Below, in pieces: positions 1 through 8,357 of a stretch of 64,000 nucleotides of DNA. Positions within the stretch are counted from its first letter, which is position 1. The number at the start of each line of letters is the position of its first letter. Under the pieces are notes generated by a model. It did no database searches, was not told where the DNA came from, and worked only from the letters and a program-made list of their open reading frames with translations. Source of the stretch: Calothrix membranacea FACHB-236 (GTDB lineage: Bacteria > Cyanobacteriota > Cyanobacteriia > Cyanobacteriales > Nostocaceae); the NCBI RefSeq assembly GCF_014696315.1, contig NZ_JACJPX010000003.1:62001-126000 (forward strand), given 5' to 3'. A program made the position numbers and the translations under genes.

Positions 1-1
1 T

Positions 2-604
2 CCCACACTGTTGCTTGAGTCTTATGAAATGCAAGCTACCCTAGAGAGTAGCATCCCATCAACCGCTTATTTAGCAAATAAAGCAGCTTTAAGCTTATCA
101 AGTGTAAATTCTAACTCTACACCCCTATTAGCTGCTTCTCCTGTTAGCAACACAACACCAACCCAGGTTAGCCAGTCCACATTAGCTACTCCCAAGTCAT
201 CGGCTGTGCTTTTAGTGGTAGATGATGCTATTAGCCTCCGGCAAACTATTTCTTTAACATTGCAAAAATCTGGCTATCAAGTATTACAGGCACAAAATGG
301 TGTGGAAGCTTTAGAACAATTGCAAAGACATCCAGAAATTAAAGTGGTAATTTCTGACTTAGAAATGCCACGTATGAATGGGTTTGAGCTTTTATCTAAT
401 GTCCGCCAAAGCCCAAATTTAGCAGATTTGCCAATAGTAATTCTGACTTCACGCAGTGCGGAAAAACATCGCCAGCTAGCTCAGGCTTTAGGCGCAACTG
501 CTTACTTAACTAAACCCTATTTGGAAGAAAGTCTAATTTCTTTAGTTGAAGATTTAAGTAGCAAAAGCCAGGATAAGTCCAATAATTTAATCATGAGTAA
601 GTAA
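2..604 (+). CDS. C-terminal receiver domain of a larger signalling protein (probable CheA-type hybrid histidine kinase), 5' end outside window
   Basis: The reading frame is open to the left edge, so the start is outside the window. Counting from the codon at position 11, residues 64-182 form a response-regulator receiver domain: the acidic pair Asp71-Asp72, the phosphoacceptor Asp116 in the motif ISDLEMPRMNGFE, and Lys168 in YLTKPY. Before it lies a Ser/Thr/Pro-rich linker of about 50 residues, and the first visible residues (PTLLLES) resemble the end of a CheW-like domain. A CheW end, a flexible linker and a C-terminal receiver is the layout of cyanobacterial CheA-type hybrid kinases for phototaxis or motility. 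That identity is inferred; only the receiver is directly seen. A likely terminator follows at 682-717. Confidence 0.75.
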   Translation, partial: PTLLLESYEMQATLESSIPSTAYLANKAALSLSSVNSNSTPLLAASPVSNTTPTQVSQSTLATPKSSAVLLVVDDAISLRQTISLTLQKSGYQVLQAQNGVEALEQLQRHPEIKVVISDLEMPRMNGFELLSNVRQSPNLADLPIVILTSRSAEKHRQLAQALGATAYLTKPYLEESLISLVEDLSSKSQDKSNNLIMSK

Positions 605-681
605 TGGTTAATATTTAGTTCCAAGTTGGCGCTTAATTTCTGAATTGTACAGGTATAAGCAATACCTGTAGTATATTAATT

Positions 682-717
682 ATGAGTAGGGACGCGCTGG
701 TGTGTGTCCCTACTCAT
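682..717 (+). terminator. Perfect hairpin downstream of the receiver-domain gene
   Basis: The arms ATGAGTAGGGAC and GTCCCTACTCAT are perfect 12-bp complements around a 12-nt loop, followed closely by a T-rich stretch (gtattttt). It lies 78 bp after the stop at 604 and fits a Rho-independent terminator, although GTAGGGAC hairpins also occur as dispersed cyanobacterial repeats. The rest of the 605-1185 gap holds only the heptamer hairpin at 991-1030 and the leader of the next gene. Confidence 0.5.
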
Positions 718-990
718 GTATTTTTCGCCTTATCTTTTCAACCAAGTATAAATACTAGGAGCCTTAAATCATTAGTAGAAAATAAAGTACATTTTGCCTG
801 TTCCTAGTTCCCTGCCTAATCGAGTAATTTTACAATTACTCAACCTTAGGCTAGATGGTAATTTGAGTTTTCACAGAGCTATTGCAGTGAGAAGTCAATA
901 ACTGTTAAGTAACAAAAACCTATGGAGCTTTTTGATAGATGATTAATCATATAAGGGACTTGCAAGTAAAAAAACATTCCATTGCTATTG

Positions 991-1030
991 TTGACTGTTG
1001 ACTGTTGACTGTGAACCGTCAACAGTCAAC
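991..1030 (+). repeat. TTGACTG heptamer repeat folding back into a hairpin
   Basis: Short tandem heptamers (TTGACTG) run into their own inverted copy. GTTGACTGTTGAC at 997-1009 and GTCAACAGTCAAC at 1018-1030 are perfect complements with an 8-nt loop. This is the short tandemly repeated repetitive (STRR) class typical of Nostocales. Confidence 0.7.
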
Positions 1031-1172
1031 GACTTAAACGGAATAATTTATTTTTTGGAGTTCCCTAACTCATTAGTTTCTCAGTGAGGATGGTATTGAT
1101 TGATGAGAGCAACCGTGGGTACGTCAGGAACATCTGGTTAGTTATTGACGCTGCGCTGTACTAGTATTTTTC

Positions 1173-1180
1173 AGGAGGAA
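1173..1180 (+). promoter_or_regulatory. Strong Shine-Dalgarno site that fixes the GTG start of the hybrid kinase
   Basis: The sequence AGGAGGAA ends 5 nt before the GTG at 1186. It is one of the few strong ribosome binding sites in the window and supports a GTG start rather than an internal ATG. A second GTG follows directly at 1189. Confidence 0.75.
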
Positions 1181-1185
1181 GACAA

Positions 1186-4100
1186 GTGGTGTCCCAGGTG
1201 CCAGAGAGAGTAGATGGAGATTTTCCACAGCAACCTGTAATTTATGCCAGTTCAGAGGCAGGAATGGTCTTTCACCTAGCTGATGGTACGATTCAAGCTT
1301 GTAATGCTGCTGCTGAAAAAATTTTAGGATTTACTTTACAGCAGATACAAGGTTGCACCTCTTTTGATCGCCTCTGGCAAACTATTCACGAAGACGGATC
1401 GCCATTTGACGGCGAAACTCATCCAGCAAAAGTGGCATTGCAAACGGCTCAACCAGTTTTTGGCGTTGTGATGGGTATTTATCACCCCAGCGGTGAGCTA
1501 ATTTGGATTAAAATTGATGCCCAGCCTTTGTTTCAGGCAAATAATCCCCATCCTTGGGCTGTGGTTACTACCTTTTCTGATATTACCGCACTGAAGCGAT
1601 CGCAAAATCAACCAGCTGCTGTATTAGCAATACCAGCACAACAGACGCAACATACTATTTTGATCGTGGAAGATTGCGCGGAAGATAGAGTAATTTATCA
1701 GCGTTATCTTCAGCGAGACTCAAAGCAAAATTACAGAATTTTAGAAGCAGAAACTGGAGAAGAAGCTTTAGAAATGTGTCAACGTTACCAACCTGATGTG
1801 GTGTTGTTGGACTACCGACTACCAGATTTTGAAGGCGTGGAATTTTTAGAAACGCTGAAAAATCAAAGCAATGGCAACTCACCACCAGTAATTGTGGTGA
1901 CTGGACAAGGTAACGAAGCGATCGCCGTGCAAATTCTCAAAGCTGGGGCTGAAGATTATCTGATTAAAGGTCGCATCACAGCAGATGATTTACAATTTAC
2001 CGTAGGCTGCGCCATTAATAAAGCTCAGTTACGCATCAGACTACAACAAAGTGAAGTCAGACTGCATTTAGCTTTAGAAGCATCTCGTCAGGGGATTTGG
2101 GAATGGAATATTCAGACTGGTAAAGTTTTCTGGTCTGAGCATTTAGAGCGTTTATATGGTTTAGCTCCTGGAAGTTTTGAGGGAACATATAATGCTTGGG
2201 AAAGCCGCATCCATCCCGACGATCACACAGCAGTAGTTCAAATTCTCAACAGTTCATTGGCAACAGGTAGCGACTACCAAGTAGAATACCGCATCCTACT
2301 TCCCGATGGGCGTATGCGTTGGTTAGGTTGTTGGGGTAGAGTTTTTTATCAAGAAGCTGGTCAACCATTACAGATAGCGGGAACAGCGCAAGATATTAGC
2401 GATCGCAAACAGGTAGAGACGGAACGTCAGCAGCAATTTGAGCGAGAACGCTTAGTTGCCCAAATTACCCAGCAAATTCATCAATCCCTGAATTTAAATG
2501 ACATTCTGCACACTACAGCGCATCTCTCCAGGCAAGTACTAGACTGCGATCGCGTGCTGATTTTCCGCATGAATGCAGACTCATCAGGAACAGTGGTATC
2601 AGAATCAGTGGCTGCGGGGTGGACGGCGATTTTGGCATCAACTATTGCCGATCCCTGCTTTCACACCAGCTATATTCATCTCTACCAGCAAGGGCGAGTG
2701 CTGGCGATCGCAGATATTTATTCCGCTGGTTTTAATGAGTGCCATATTCAGCTACTGGCTCAGTTTCAAGTCCGAGCCAATTTGGTGGTGCCGATTTTGC
2801 AAGGTGAGCATTTATGGGGATTGTTAATTGCTCATCACTGTGCTGCACCTCGCTCTTGGCAAGCATCCGAGATAGAATTACTGCAGCAATTAGCTAGGCA
2901 AGTGGCGATCGCTATTCAGCAAGCTGTGTTGTATCAACAAGCACAGACAGAACTTGCTGACCGCAGACGGGCAGAATTGGCGTTGCGGCAAAGCGAAGAA
3001 CGCTATCGATATTTGGCAGAATTAATCCCACAATTGGTGTGGACAGCCAACTCTGAGGGAGCGCTACTCGATGTTAATCAACGCTGGTCAGATTTTACAG
3101 GTTTCACACTGGCACAAGCAAAAATTCACGGCTGGCCAGGCATTGCCCATCCTGACGATGTACCGATGATGAGTGAGCAATGGGCATTGGCGCAACAAGA
3201 TGGCGGTCGTTATCAAGCAGAAGGTAGGATTCGCCGCGCCGATGGCGTATATCGCTGGCATTTACACCAAGCTGTACCCTTAAAAAATGAACGGGGTCAA
3301 GTGATTAAATGGTTTGGAACGGCGACGGATATTGACGATCAAAAACAACTGGAACAAGAACGTGCCAAAGCCCTGGCCCATGAGAAATTAGCCAGGGAAG
3401 AAGCCGAACGTGCTAACCGCATTAAAGATGAATTTTTAGCAGTATTGTCCCATGAATTGCGATCGCCCTTAAATCCGATTTTGGGCTGGGTACAATTGCT
3501 ACAAGGGCGCAAAATGGATGAAGCGAGGACATCTCAAGCCTTAGCGACAATCGAGCGCAATGCCAAATTGCAAGCCCAATTGATTGAAGATTTACTCGAT
3601 ATTTCCCGAATTATGCGGGGTAAGCTAACGCTAAAAGCGGCTCCTGTGAGTTTAGCCTTTGTAATTACCGCCGCCTTAGAAACTGTGCGCTTGGCGGCTG
3701 AAGCCAAATCAATTCAAATTGCAGTCAGTTTAGATCCAGAAGTCAGCAAAGTTTCTGGTGATGGGGCGCGATTACAGCAAGCAGTGTGGAATCTGCTTTC
3801 TAACGCCGTCAAATTTACACCAATTGGCGGACGAGTAGAAGTTAAACTTACACAAGTTAACTCCCAAGCGCAAATTCAAGTGATTGATACAGGTAAAGGC
3901 ATTAATCCCGAGTTTTTGCCCTATGTCTTCGAGTATTTTCGTCAAGAAGATGGTTCTACGACTCGTCAGTTTGGGGGATTGGGGTTAGGATTAGCGATCG
4001 CGCGGCAAATTGTGGAAATGCATGGCGGTACAATTTGGGCAGATAGCTCAGGTGAAGGCGAAGGTGCTAGCTTTAGTATTCAGCTACCATTGGTGAGCGA

Positions 4101-4545
4101 AGAAGATAACTGCGAACCAGTAGAGAAATCTCATGCTTCACCCCCGCCAGAATTACCCCTCGCCGGCATTCGTACCTTAGTTGTGGATGATAATGCAGAT
4201 ACGCGAGAGTTGCTAGTGTTTCTCTTACAACAAAATGGTGCCATTGTGAGGGCAATGGCATCAGCAACCACAGCTTTACAAGAATTAGAGCAATTCCAAC
4301 CTGATATTCTCCTCAGTGATATTGGAATGCCTGAGATAGACGGTTATACGTTCATCCGTCATATCCGCAATCTGCAAGCCAAACAACAAAAGCCGCTAAT
4401 TCCAGCCATTGCTTTAACAGCCTATGCTAGTGAAACCGATAAAGAACAAGCGGTAAACGCTGGATTTCAACGCCATATTGCCAAGCCAATCGATCCCAAT
4501 GGCGTAATTGCGATCATGCTTGAGTTAGTCGGGCAGAGAAAATGA
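1186..4545 (+). CDS. Hybrid histidine kinase with a DXCF-type cyanobacteriochrome GAF domain (PAS-REC-PAS-GAF-PAS-HisKA-HATPase-REC)
   Basis: The 1119-residue soluble sensor kinase reads, in order: PAS (about 20-130), receiver (about 156-280, phosphoacceptor Asp209 in VVLLDYRLPD), PAS (about 292-410), GAF (about 425-585), PAS (about 605-720), HisKA with His756 in LSHELRSP, HATPase (NLLSNAVKFTP; GGLGLGLAI) and a C-terminal receiver with Asp1045 in LLSDIGMPE. The GAF has the phytochrome-like signature QFQVRANLVVPIL and LWGLLIAHHC. Cys519-His520 sits where cyanobacteriochromes attach bilin, and Cys491 lies in a DPCF motif exactly 28 residues earlier, as in blue/green DXCF cyanobacteriochromes. 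It is therefore probably a light-sensing kinase passing phosphate to its own receivers. Histidine kinase is certain; bilin binding is inferred from the cysteines. No DNA-binding domain is present. The potB gene converges 12 bp downstream. Confidence 0.9.
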   Translation: MVSQVPERVDGDFPQQPVIYASSEAGMVFHLADGTIQACNAAAEKILGFTLQQIQGCTSFDRLWQTIHEDGSPFDGETHPAKVALQTAQPVFGVVMGIYHPSGELIWIKIDAQPLFQANNPHPWAVVTTFSDITALKRSQNQPAAVLAIPAQQTQHTILIVEDCAEDRVIYQRYLQRDSKQNYRILEAETGEEALEMCQRYQPDVVLLDYRLPDFEGVEFLETLKNQSNGNSPPVIVVTGQGNEAIAVQILKAGAEDYLIKGRITADDLQFTVGCAINKAQLRIRLQQSEVRLHLALEASRQGIWEWNIQTGKVFWSEHLERLYGLAPGSFEGTYNAWESRIHPDDHTAVVQILNSSLATGSDYQVEYRILLPDGRMRWLGCWGRVFYQEAGQPLQIAGTAQDISDRKQVETERQQQFERERLVAQITQQIHQSLNLNDILHTTAHLSRQVLDCDRVLIFRMNADSSGTVVSESVAAGWTAILASTIADPCFHTSYIHLYQQGRVLAIADIYSAGFNECHIQLLAQFQVRANLVVPILQGEHLWGLLIAHHCAAPRSWQASEIELLQQLARQVAIAIQQAVLYQQAQTELADRRRAELALRQSEERYRYLAELIPQLVWTANSEGALLDVNQRWSDFTGFTLAQAKIHGWPGIAHPDDVPMMSEQWALAQQDGGRYQAEGRIRRADGVYRWHLHQAVPLKNERGQVIKWFGTATDIDDQKQLEQERAKALAHEKLAREEAERANRIKDEFLAVLSHELRSPLNPILGWVQLLQGRKMDEARTSQALATIERNAKLQAQLIEDLLDISRIMRGKLTLKAAPVSLAFVITAALETVRLAAEAKSIQIAVSLDPEVSKVSGDGARLQQAVWNLLSNAVKFTPIGGRVEVKLTQVNSQAQIQVIDTGKGINPEFLPYVFEYFRQEDGSTTRQFGGLGLGLAIARQIVEMHGGTIWADSSGEGEGASFSIQLPLVSEEDNCEPVEKSHASPPPELPLAGIRTLVVDDNADTRELLVFLLQQNGAIVRAMASATTALQELEQFQPDILLSDIGMPEIDGYTFIRHIRNLQAKQQKPLIPAIALTAYASETDKEQAVNAGFQRHIAKPIDPNGVIAIMLELVGQRK

Positions 4546-4557
4546 TCGGGTCAACAC

Positions 4558-5439
4558 TCAACGCTTCGGTGCAGGTTCACCAAACTTAATTAAAAGTGCG
4601 ATCGCCATACTCACCAGCAAAATTAATGTCATACTCAAAGCTGAACCGAAGCCCCAATTTTGGGTAGCACCGAGAAATTGGTTATAAACTAATCTTGCTG
4701 CCGTCATACTAGAAGCACCGCCTAGTAATTCTGGGTTAATAAAATCTCCTAATCCGGTGATGAAAACTAACATTGAGCCAGCAGTAATTCCTGGCAAAAT
4801 TTGTGGTACTGTAACTTTCCAAAATACCTGCCTAGGATTTGCTCCTAAATCTGCTGCTGCTTCTAATAAGCGGATATCTAATTTTTCTAAAGAAGCATAT
4901 AAAATTAACACCATATAAGGCAATAAACTATAACTCATTCCTACTAATACAGCAGGGATTTGGTTAAGTACCTCTAAAGCTGGTAAATGAAATATTTTTA
5001 ATAAACTATTTAATAAACCTGTAGGACGCAAAATTGTAATCCAAGCGTAGGAACGTAGTAAAGAAGAAGTCCACAAAGGTAAAATAAAGGTTAATAATAA
5101 TAGATTACGCCAGCGTTTTGGGGCAATTTGAGCAATCCAATAGGCTACTGGCAAGCTGAATATTAAACAAATAATTGTAGTACTAGCCGCTAAAATTACT
5201 GAACGGATAATGACTTGTAGATAAAGAGGGTCGAGTATTCTCAGATAGTTTTGCAATCCGCTGGGATTAACTAAATCTCCAGGTCGGATATTTGGCACTA
5301 AACTCAACTCTAAAATGATTAATGTTGGTAATACTAATAAAAGAATTAACCAAATACCAGCAGGTGCCAACAATACTAAAGGTTGGAGCCAACTCAAATT
5401 TGGATGATGCACTTTTGGCTTTTGTTGCTCAGACAGCAT
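4558..5439 (-). CDS. potB: Spermidine/putrescine-type ABC transporter permease PotB
   Basis: This is an inner-membrane permease with six predicted hydrophobic segments. The cytoplasmic EAA loop, LLEAAADLGANPRQVFWKV followed by PQILPGI, couples it to the ATPase. It is the PotB-type half of a polyamine (spermidine/putrescine) uptake system and directly follows potD in the cluster potA - broken gene - potD - potB. The start chosen is the ATG giving MLSEQQKP; a TTG 12 codons upstream (5475) is also possible and neither has a good ribosome binding site. No potC follows; a PotC-like gene lies at 40295-41095. Family certain, exact polyamine specificity inferred. Confidence 0.88.
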   Translation of the reverse strand: MLSEQQKPKVHHPNLSWLQPLVLLAPAGIWLILLLVLPTLIILELSLVPNIRPGDLVNPSGLQNYLRILDPLYLQVIIRSVILAASTTIICLIFSLPVAYWIAQIAPKRWRNLLLLTFILPLWTSSLLRSYAWITILRPTGLLNSLLKIFHLPALEVLNQIPAVLVGMSYSLLPYMVLILYASLEKLDIRLLEAAADLGANPRQVFWKVTVPQILPGITAGSMLVFITGLGDFINPELLGGASSMTAARLVYNQFLGATQNWGFGSALSMTLILLVSMAIALLIKFGEPAPKR

Positions 5440-5481
5440 TTGATTAGACACAATAGATATTGAAAGAAAAATCAAAAAATT

Positions 5482-6567
5482 TTAACTACTAGTTAACTGA
5501 GTCCAATAACGTTCATAGACTTCTTCAAAGTCTCCTAAAGGCGTAATGCGTTCGCATTTTTCCAAAATTGATTCTGGAGGAAATAAAGTAGTATTTTGTT
5601 GTTGTTTTACGGGTAACTGCTCAAATCCTGAACTATTAGGAGTAGAAATATTTAGATGTTGACTCATTTGAGCTGCTACCTCTGGCTGTAAAATAAAATT
5701 AATCCAAGCATAAGCACCATCAGGATTAGGAGCGACTTTAGGAATTACAATTGTATCAGTCCATAGCGAAGAACCACTGCGAGGAATTACATACTTTAAT
5801 TTGGGGTTTTCTTTAGTGACTCGCAGTGCATCTGCGGAATAACACATTGCTAATGCCAAATCTCCTGCCAGAATTTGATTTTGCCAAGCTTCAGTGTCAA
5901 AAGCCGTAATTGCAGGTTTCAGTGCTTTCAATTTTTCATAAGCTGCTTTAATTTGGCTCTCATCTTTGGAATTGTAAGAATACCCTAGCATCCGCAAAAC
6001 TGCACCCATGACCTCACGCACATCATTTAGCAACGTCATGCGTTTTTGCAATTTATCTTGATTTTGCCAAAGGTATTCCCAATCCTCTGGTGGATCTTTA
6101 ATAATTTCAGAATTATAAACTAAGCCAGTTGTACCCCAATTAAAAGGAATACTGTAGCGATTATTTTGGTCATAACTAGGATTTTGAAACCGCGGGAATA
6201 AATTTTCTAAGCCAATTAAGCGCTGATGATCTATCTCTATTAGCAGCTTTTTTTCTACCATCTTTTGTACCATGTAATCAGATGGATAGATAATGCTGTA
6301 AGCGCCACCGCCTCCCGCTTGCAATTTAGCTAGCATGACATCATTAGAATCATAAAAATCAGCTAGTACTTTCATGCCTGTTTGGGCGCTAAAAGTTTTT
6401 AGTAATTGGCTATCAGTATATTGCGTCCAAGTATATAAATATAATTGGTCACGTTGACCAGAGATTTTAGCATTAGCGCGGACATCAGCTAGCCGCCAGC
6501 CACATCCAGTTAAAGATAAGCTAGAAAATGCTGCTATTTGTTGGATAATTTTGCGTCTGTTTATCAT
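5482..6567 (-). CDS. potD: Polyamine-type periplasmic substrate-binding lipoprotein PotD
   Basis: The 361-residue extracytoplasmic solute-binding protein matches the spermidine/putrescine PotD family (LYLYTWTQYTDSQLL; YSIIYPSDYMVQKMVEKK). Its N-terminus has a twin arginine (NRRKII) and a lipobox LTGC ending at Cys22, so it is probably a membrane-anchored lipoprotein, perhaps exported by Tat. It delivers ligand to the PotB/PotC permease. It lies just upstream of potB and downstream of a degraded four-helix-bundle gene that separates it from potA. The ligand (spermidine, putrescine or another cationic compound) cannot be read from sequence. Confidence 0.88.
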   Translation of the reverse strand: MINRRKIIQQIAAFSSLSLTGCGWRLADVRANAKISGQRDQLYLYTWTQYTDSQLLKTFSAQTGMKVLADFYDSNDVMLAKLQAGGGGAYSIIYPSDYMVQKMVEKKLLIEIDHQRLIGLENLFPRFQNPSYDQNNRYSIPFNWGTTGLVYNSEIIKDPPEDWEYLWQNQDKLQKRMTLLNDVREVMGAVLRMLGYSYNSKDESQIKAAYEKLKALKPAITAFDTEAWQNQILAGDLALAMCYSADALRVTKENPKLKYVIPRSGSSLWTDTIVIPKVAPNPDGAYAWINFILQPEVAAQMSQHLNISTPNSSGFEQLPVKQQQNTTLFPPESILEKCERITPLGDFEEVYERYWTQLTSS

Positions 6568-6602
6568 TTGTCAAGAGTCAAGAGTCAAGGGTCAAAAGTA
6601 AA

Positions 6603-6977
6603 TCATGATTTCTCTGTATTGTTGCCGATAGATTTGAGATATGAATTCAATTGAGGACGAAGTTCATCCAGTATCGATTTGAGTAGATCTATCTGTTAAA
6701 GTGTTAACAATTTCCGCCTGTATGCTCGCCTAAGCCAATGTTGAGTCTCATTTAAAGAACCTCTCGCCATTCGGACAAATCGTCGTTTGTCTTGGTAACT
6801 TCCTCTTCCTACACCTTCCGCGATATTGGCACCAATACTATCTGCTGACCTTACCATCTGTGTCCCGATTGTATTTTTAGCAACCATCTCCCATTCATCA
6901 ACTATCCTCCAAATTTCATCAGCTAATTTTTCTGATAATTTATAAACCCTTAATTCTTGAAAATATTTACTAGACAT
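6603..6977 (-). pseudogene. Four-helix-bundle (23S rRNA intervening-sequence type) protein, interrupted by one in-frame TAA
   Basis: The first 93 codons encode a typical four-helix-bundle protein (FQELRVYKLSEKLADEIW; RSADSIGANIAEGVGRGS; SLNETQHWLRRAYRRKLLT). Then a TAA stop occurs at 6696-6698. In the same frame beyond it the reading continues QIDLLKSILDELRPQLN and SYLKSIGNNTEKS to a TGA at 6603-6605. This is the expected last helix of the family, so the whole frame would give the usual length of about 124 residues. A single GAA-to-TAA change would explain it. The 93-residue product might still be made. Such proteins are often carried as inserted cassettes of unknown function; this one splits the potA-potD cluster and is flanked by TTGACTC-type heptamer repeats. 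Confidence 0.75.
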
Positions 6978-7019
6978 TTCATAACTTTTGACCTTTGACT
7001 CTTGACCCTTGACTCTTGA

Positions 7020-8147
7020 CTATTCCCTAATAGCCAAACAATCACTTTCTTCCCACCAAGCATATATAGGTGTATTGGGATCGGGTAAGCTACCAAAGGT
7101 ATTGGGTTGTAAAACATTGATACTAATACCGTTAATTAATTCCACAACATAATTAACATGAGTACCTAAATACATGACGTTGATTAGTCGTCCTTCAAAG
7201 CAGTTATGCGGTAAATTCGGTGGATAAAGTGATAACTGAATCTTTTCAGGACGCACACAAACGACTACTGTTTGTGATATGTCTGTAGGCGTTTCTTCAT
7301 GACGAGCAACAACAATTGTTAGCCCAGTTTTAGTTTCAATTTGGACATTAGTTGCATCTAGCGCCGTAATTTCACCGCTGAATAAATTAGTATCGCCAAT
7401 GAAATCAGCCACAAAAGTGGTGCGAGGAAATTCGTAAATTTGGCTGGGAGTACCAACTTGCTCGATTTTCCCTTGATTGATCACAGCTATGCGATCGCTC
7501 AACGAAAGCGCTTCTTCTTGATCATGGGTGACCATGATAAAGGTCAACTTCAGTTCTTCGTGTAAATTTAATAACTCAACCTGCATTTCCTTACGCAGCT
7601 TTAAATCTAATGCGCCTAAGGGTTCATCTAGCAATACCACAGATGGACGGTTGACTAAAGCCCTAGCTAAAGCTACTCTTTGCTGTTGACCACCAGAAAG
7701 TTGATTAGGAAAGCGCGATCGCAAACTTTCCATTTTCACTAGTTTTAAAGCTTCTTTAACTCGATGATCAATTTCTGACTTGCGGAGTTTTTTTAATCGC
7801 AGTCCAAAGGCAATGTTATCCCATACATTCAGGTGATTGAACAATGCATAACTTTGAAATACCGTATTGACAGGTCGGCGGTAAGGCGGGACATTAGTCA
7901 TAGGCTGACCCTGAATCAGTACCTTACCGGCATCCGCTGTTTCAAACCCAGCAATCAACCGTAATATAGTTGTTTTTCCACAACCAGAAGGCCCAAGGAT
8001 ACTAAAAAATTCTCCTTGTCTGACTTCCAAATCTACGCCATTGACTGCTGGTTCCTGGTGAAAAAACTTGAATACGTTACGCAGCTCAACATCAAGCGGC
8101 TGCAAAGCCATTATTTCCCTCTGATTCTGCGTCACAGTTTGAGCCAT
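7020..8147 (-). CDS. potA: Spermidine/putrescine ABC transporter ATP-binding protein PotA
   Basis: The 375-residue cytoplasmic ATPase has Walker [10 protein letters not shown] (residues 52-60), the signature LSGGQQQR, Walker [13 protein letters not shown], the switch motif VTHDQEE, and a C-terminal TOBE-type regulatory domain (about 250-370). It powers uptake through the PotB/PotC permease with PotD. It is the first gene of the minus-strand cluster and is transcribed divergently from the PBP2 gene at 8358. An internal ATG at codon 13 (MALQPLDV) is an alternative start. Heptamer repeats (TTGACTC type) fill the short gap to the broken gene downstream. Confidence 0.92.
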   Translation of the reverse strand: MAQTVTQNQREIMALQPLDVELRNVFKFFHQEPAVNGVDLEVRQGEFFSILGPSGCGKTTILRLIAGFETADAGKVLIQGQPMTNVPPYRRPVNTVFQSYALFNHLNVWDNIAFGLRLKKLRKSEIDHRVKEALKLVKMESLRSRFPNQLSGGQQQRVALARALVNRPSVVLLDEPLGALDLKLRKEMQVELLNLHEELKLTFIMVTHDQEEALSLSDRIAVINQGKIEQVGTPSQIYEFPRTTFVADFIGDTNLFSGEITALDATNVQIETKTGLTIVVARHEETPTDISQTVVVCVRPEKIQLSLYPPNLPHNCFEGRLINVMYLGTHVNYVVELINGISINVLQPNTFGSLPDPNTPIYAWWEESDCLAIRE

Positions 8148-8357
8148 AATCCTTAGTAAAATGCCATGATCTTACGTGATTGTGCCCAATAATGTAGTCT
8201 TTTAACCAAACTACTCATGGCACTTTGGTTTATTGTATCCGTGAAAAACAATTGTTCTAGAAGATAATTTCCTAACTATTTGGCGTTTTATACTGAGTCG
8301 CAGCTTTTAGGGTTGTGTATACAAGTAATACTAATTTCTTAATCTTAATTTTTTCTT

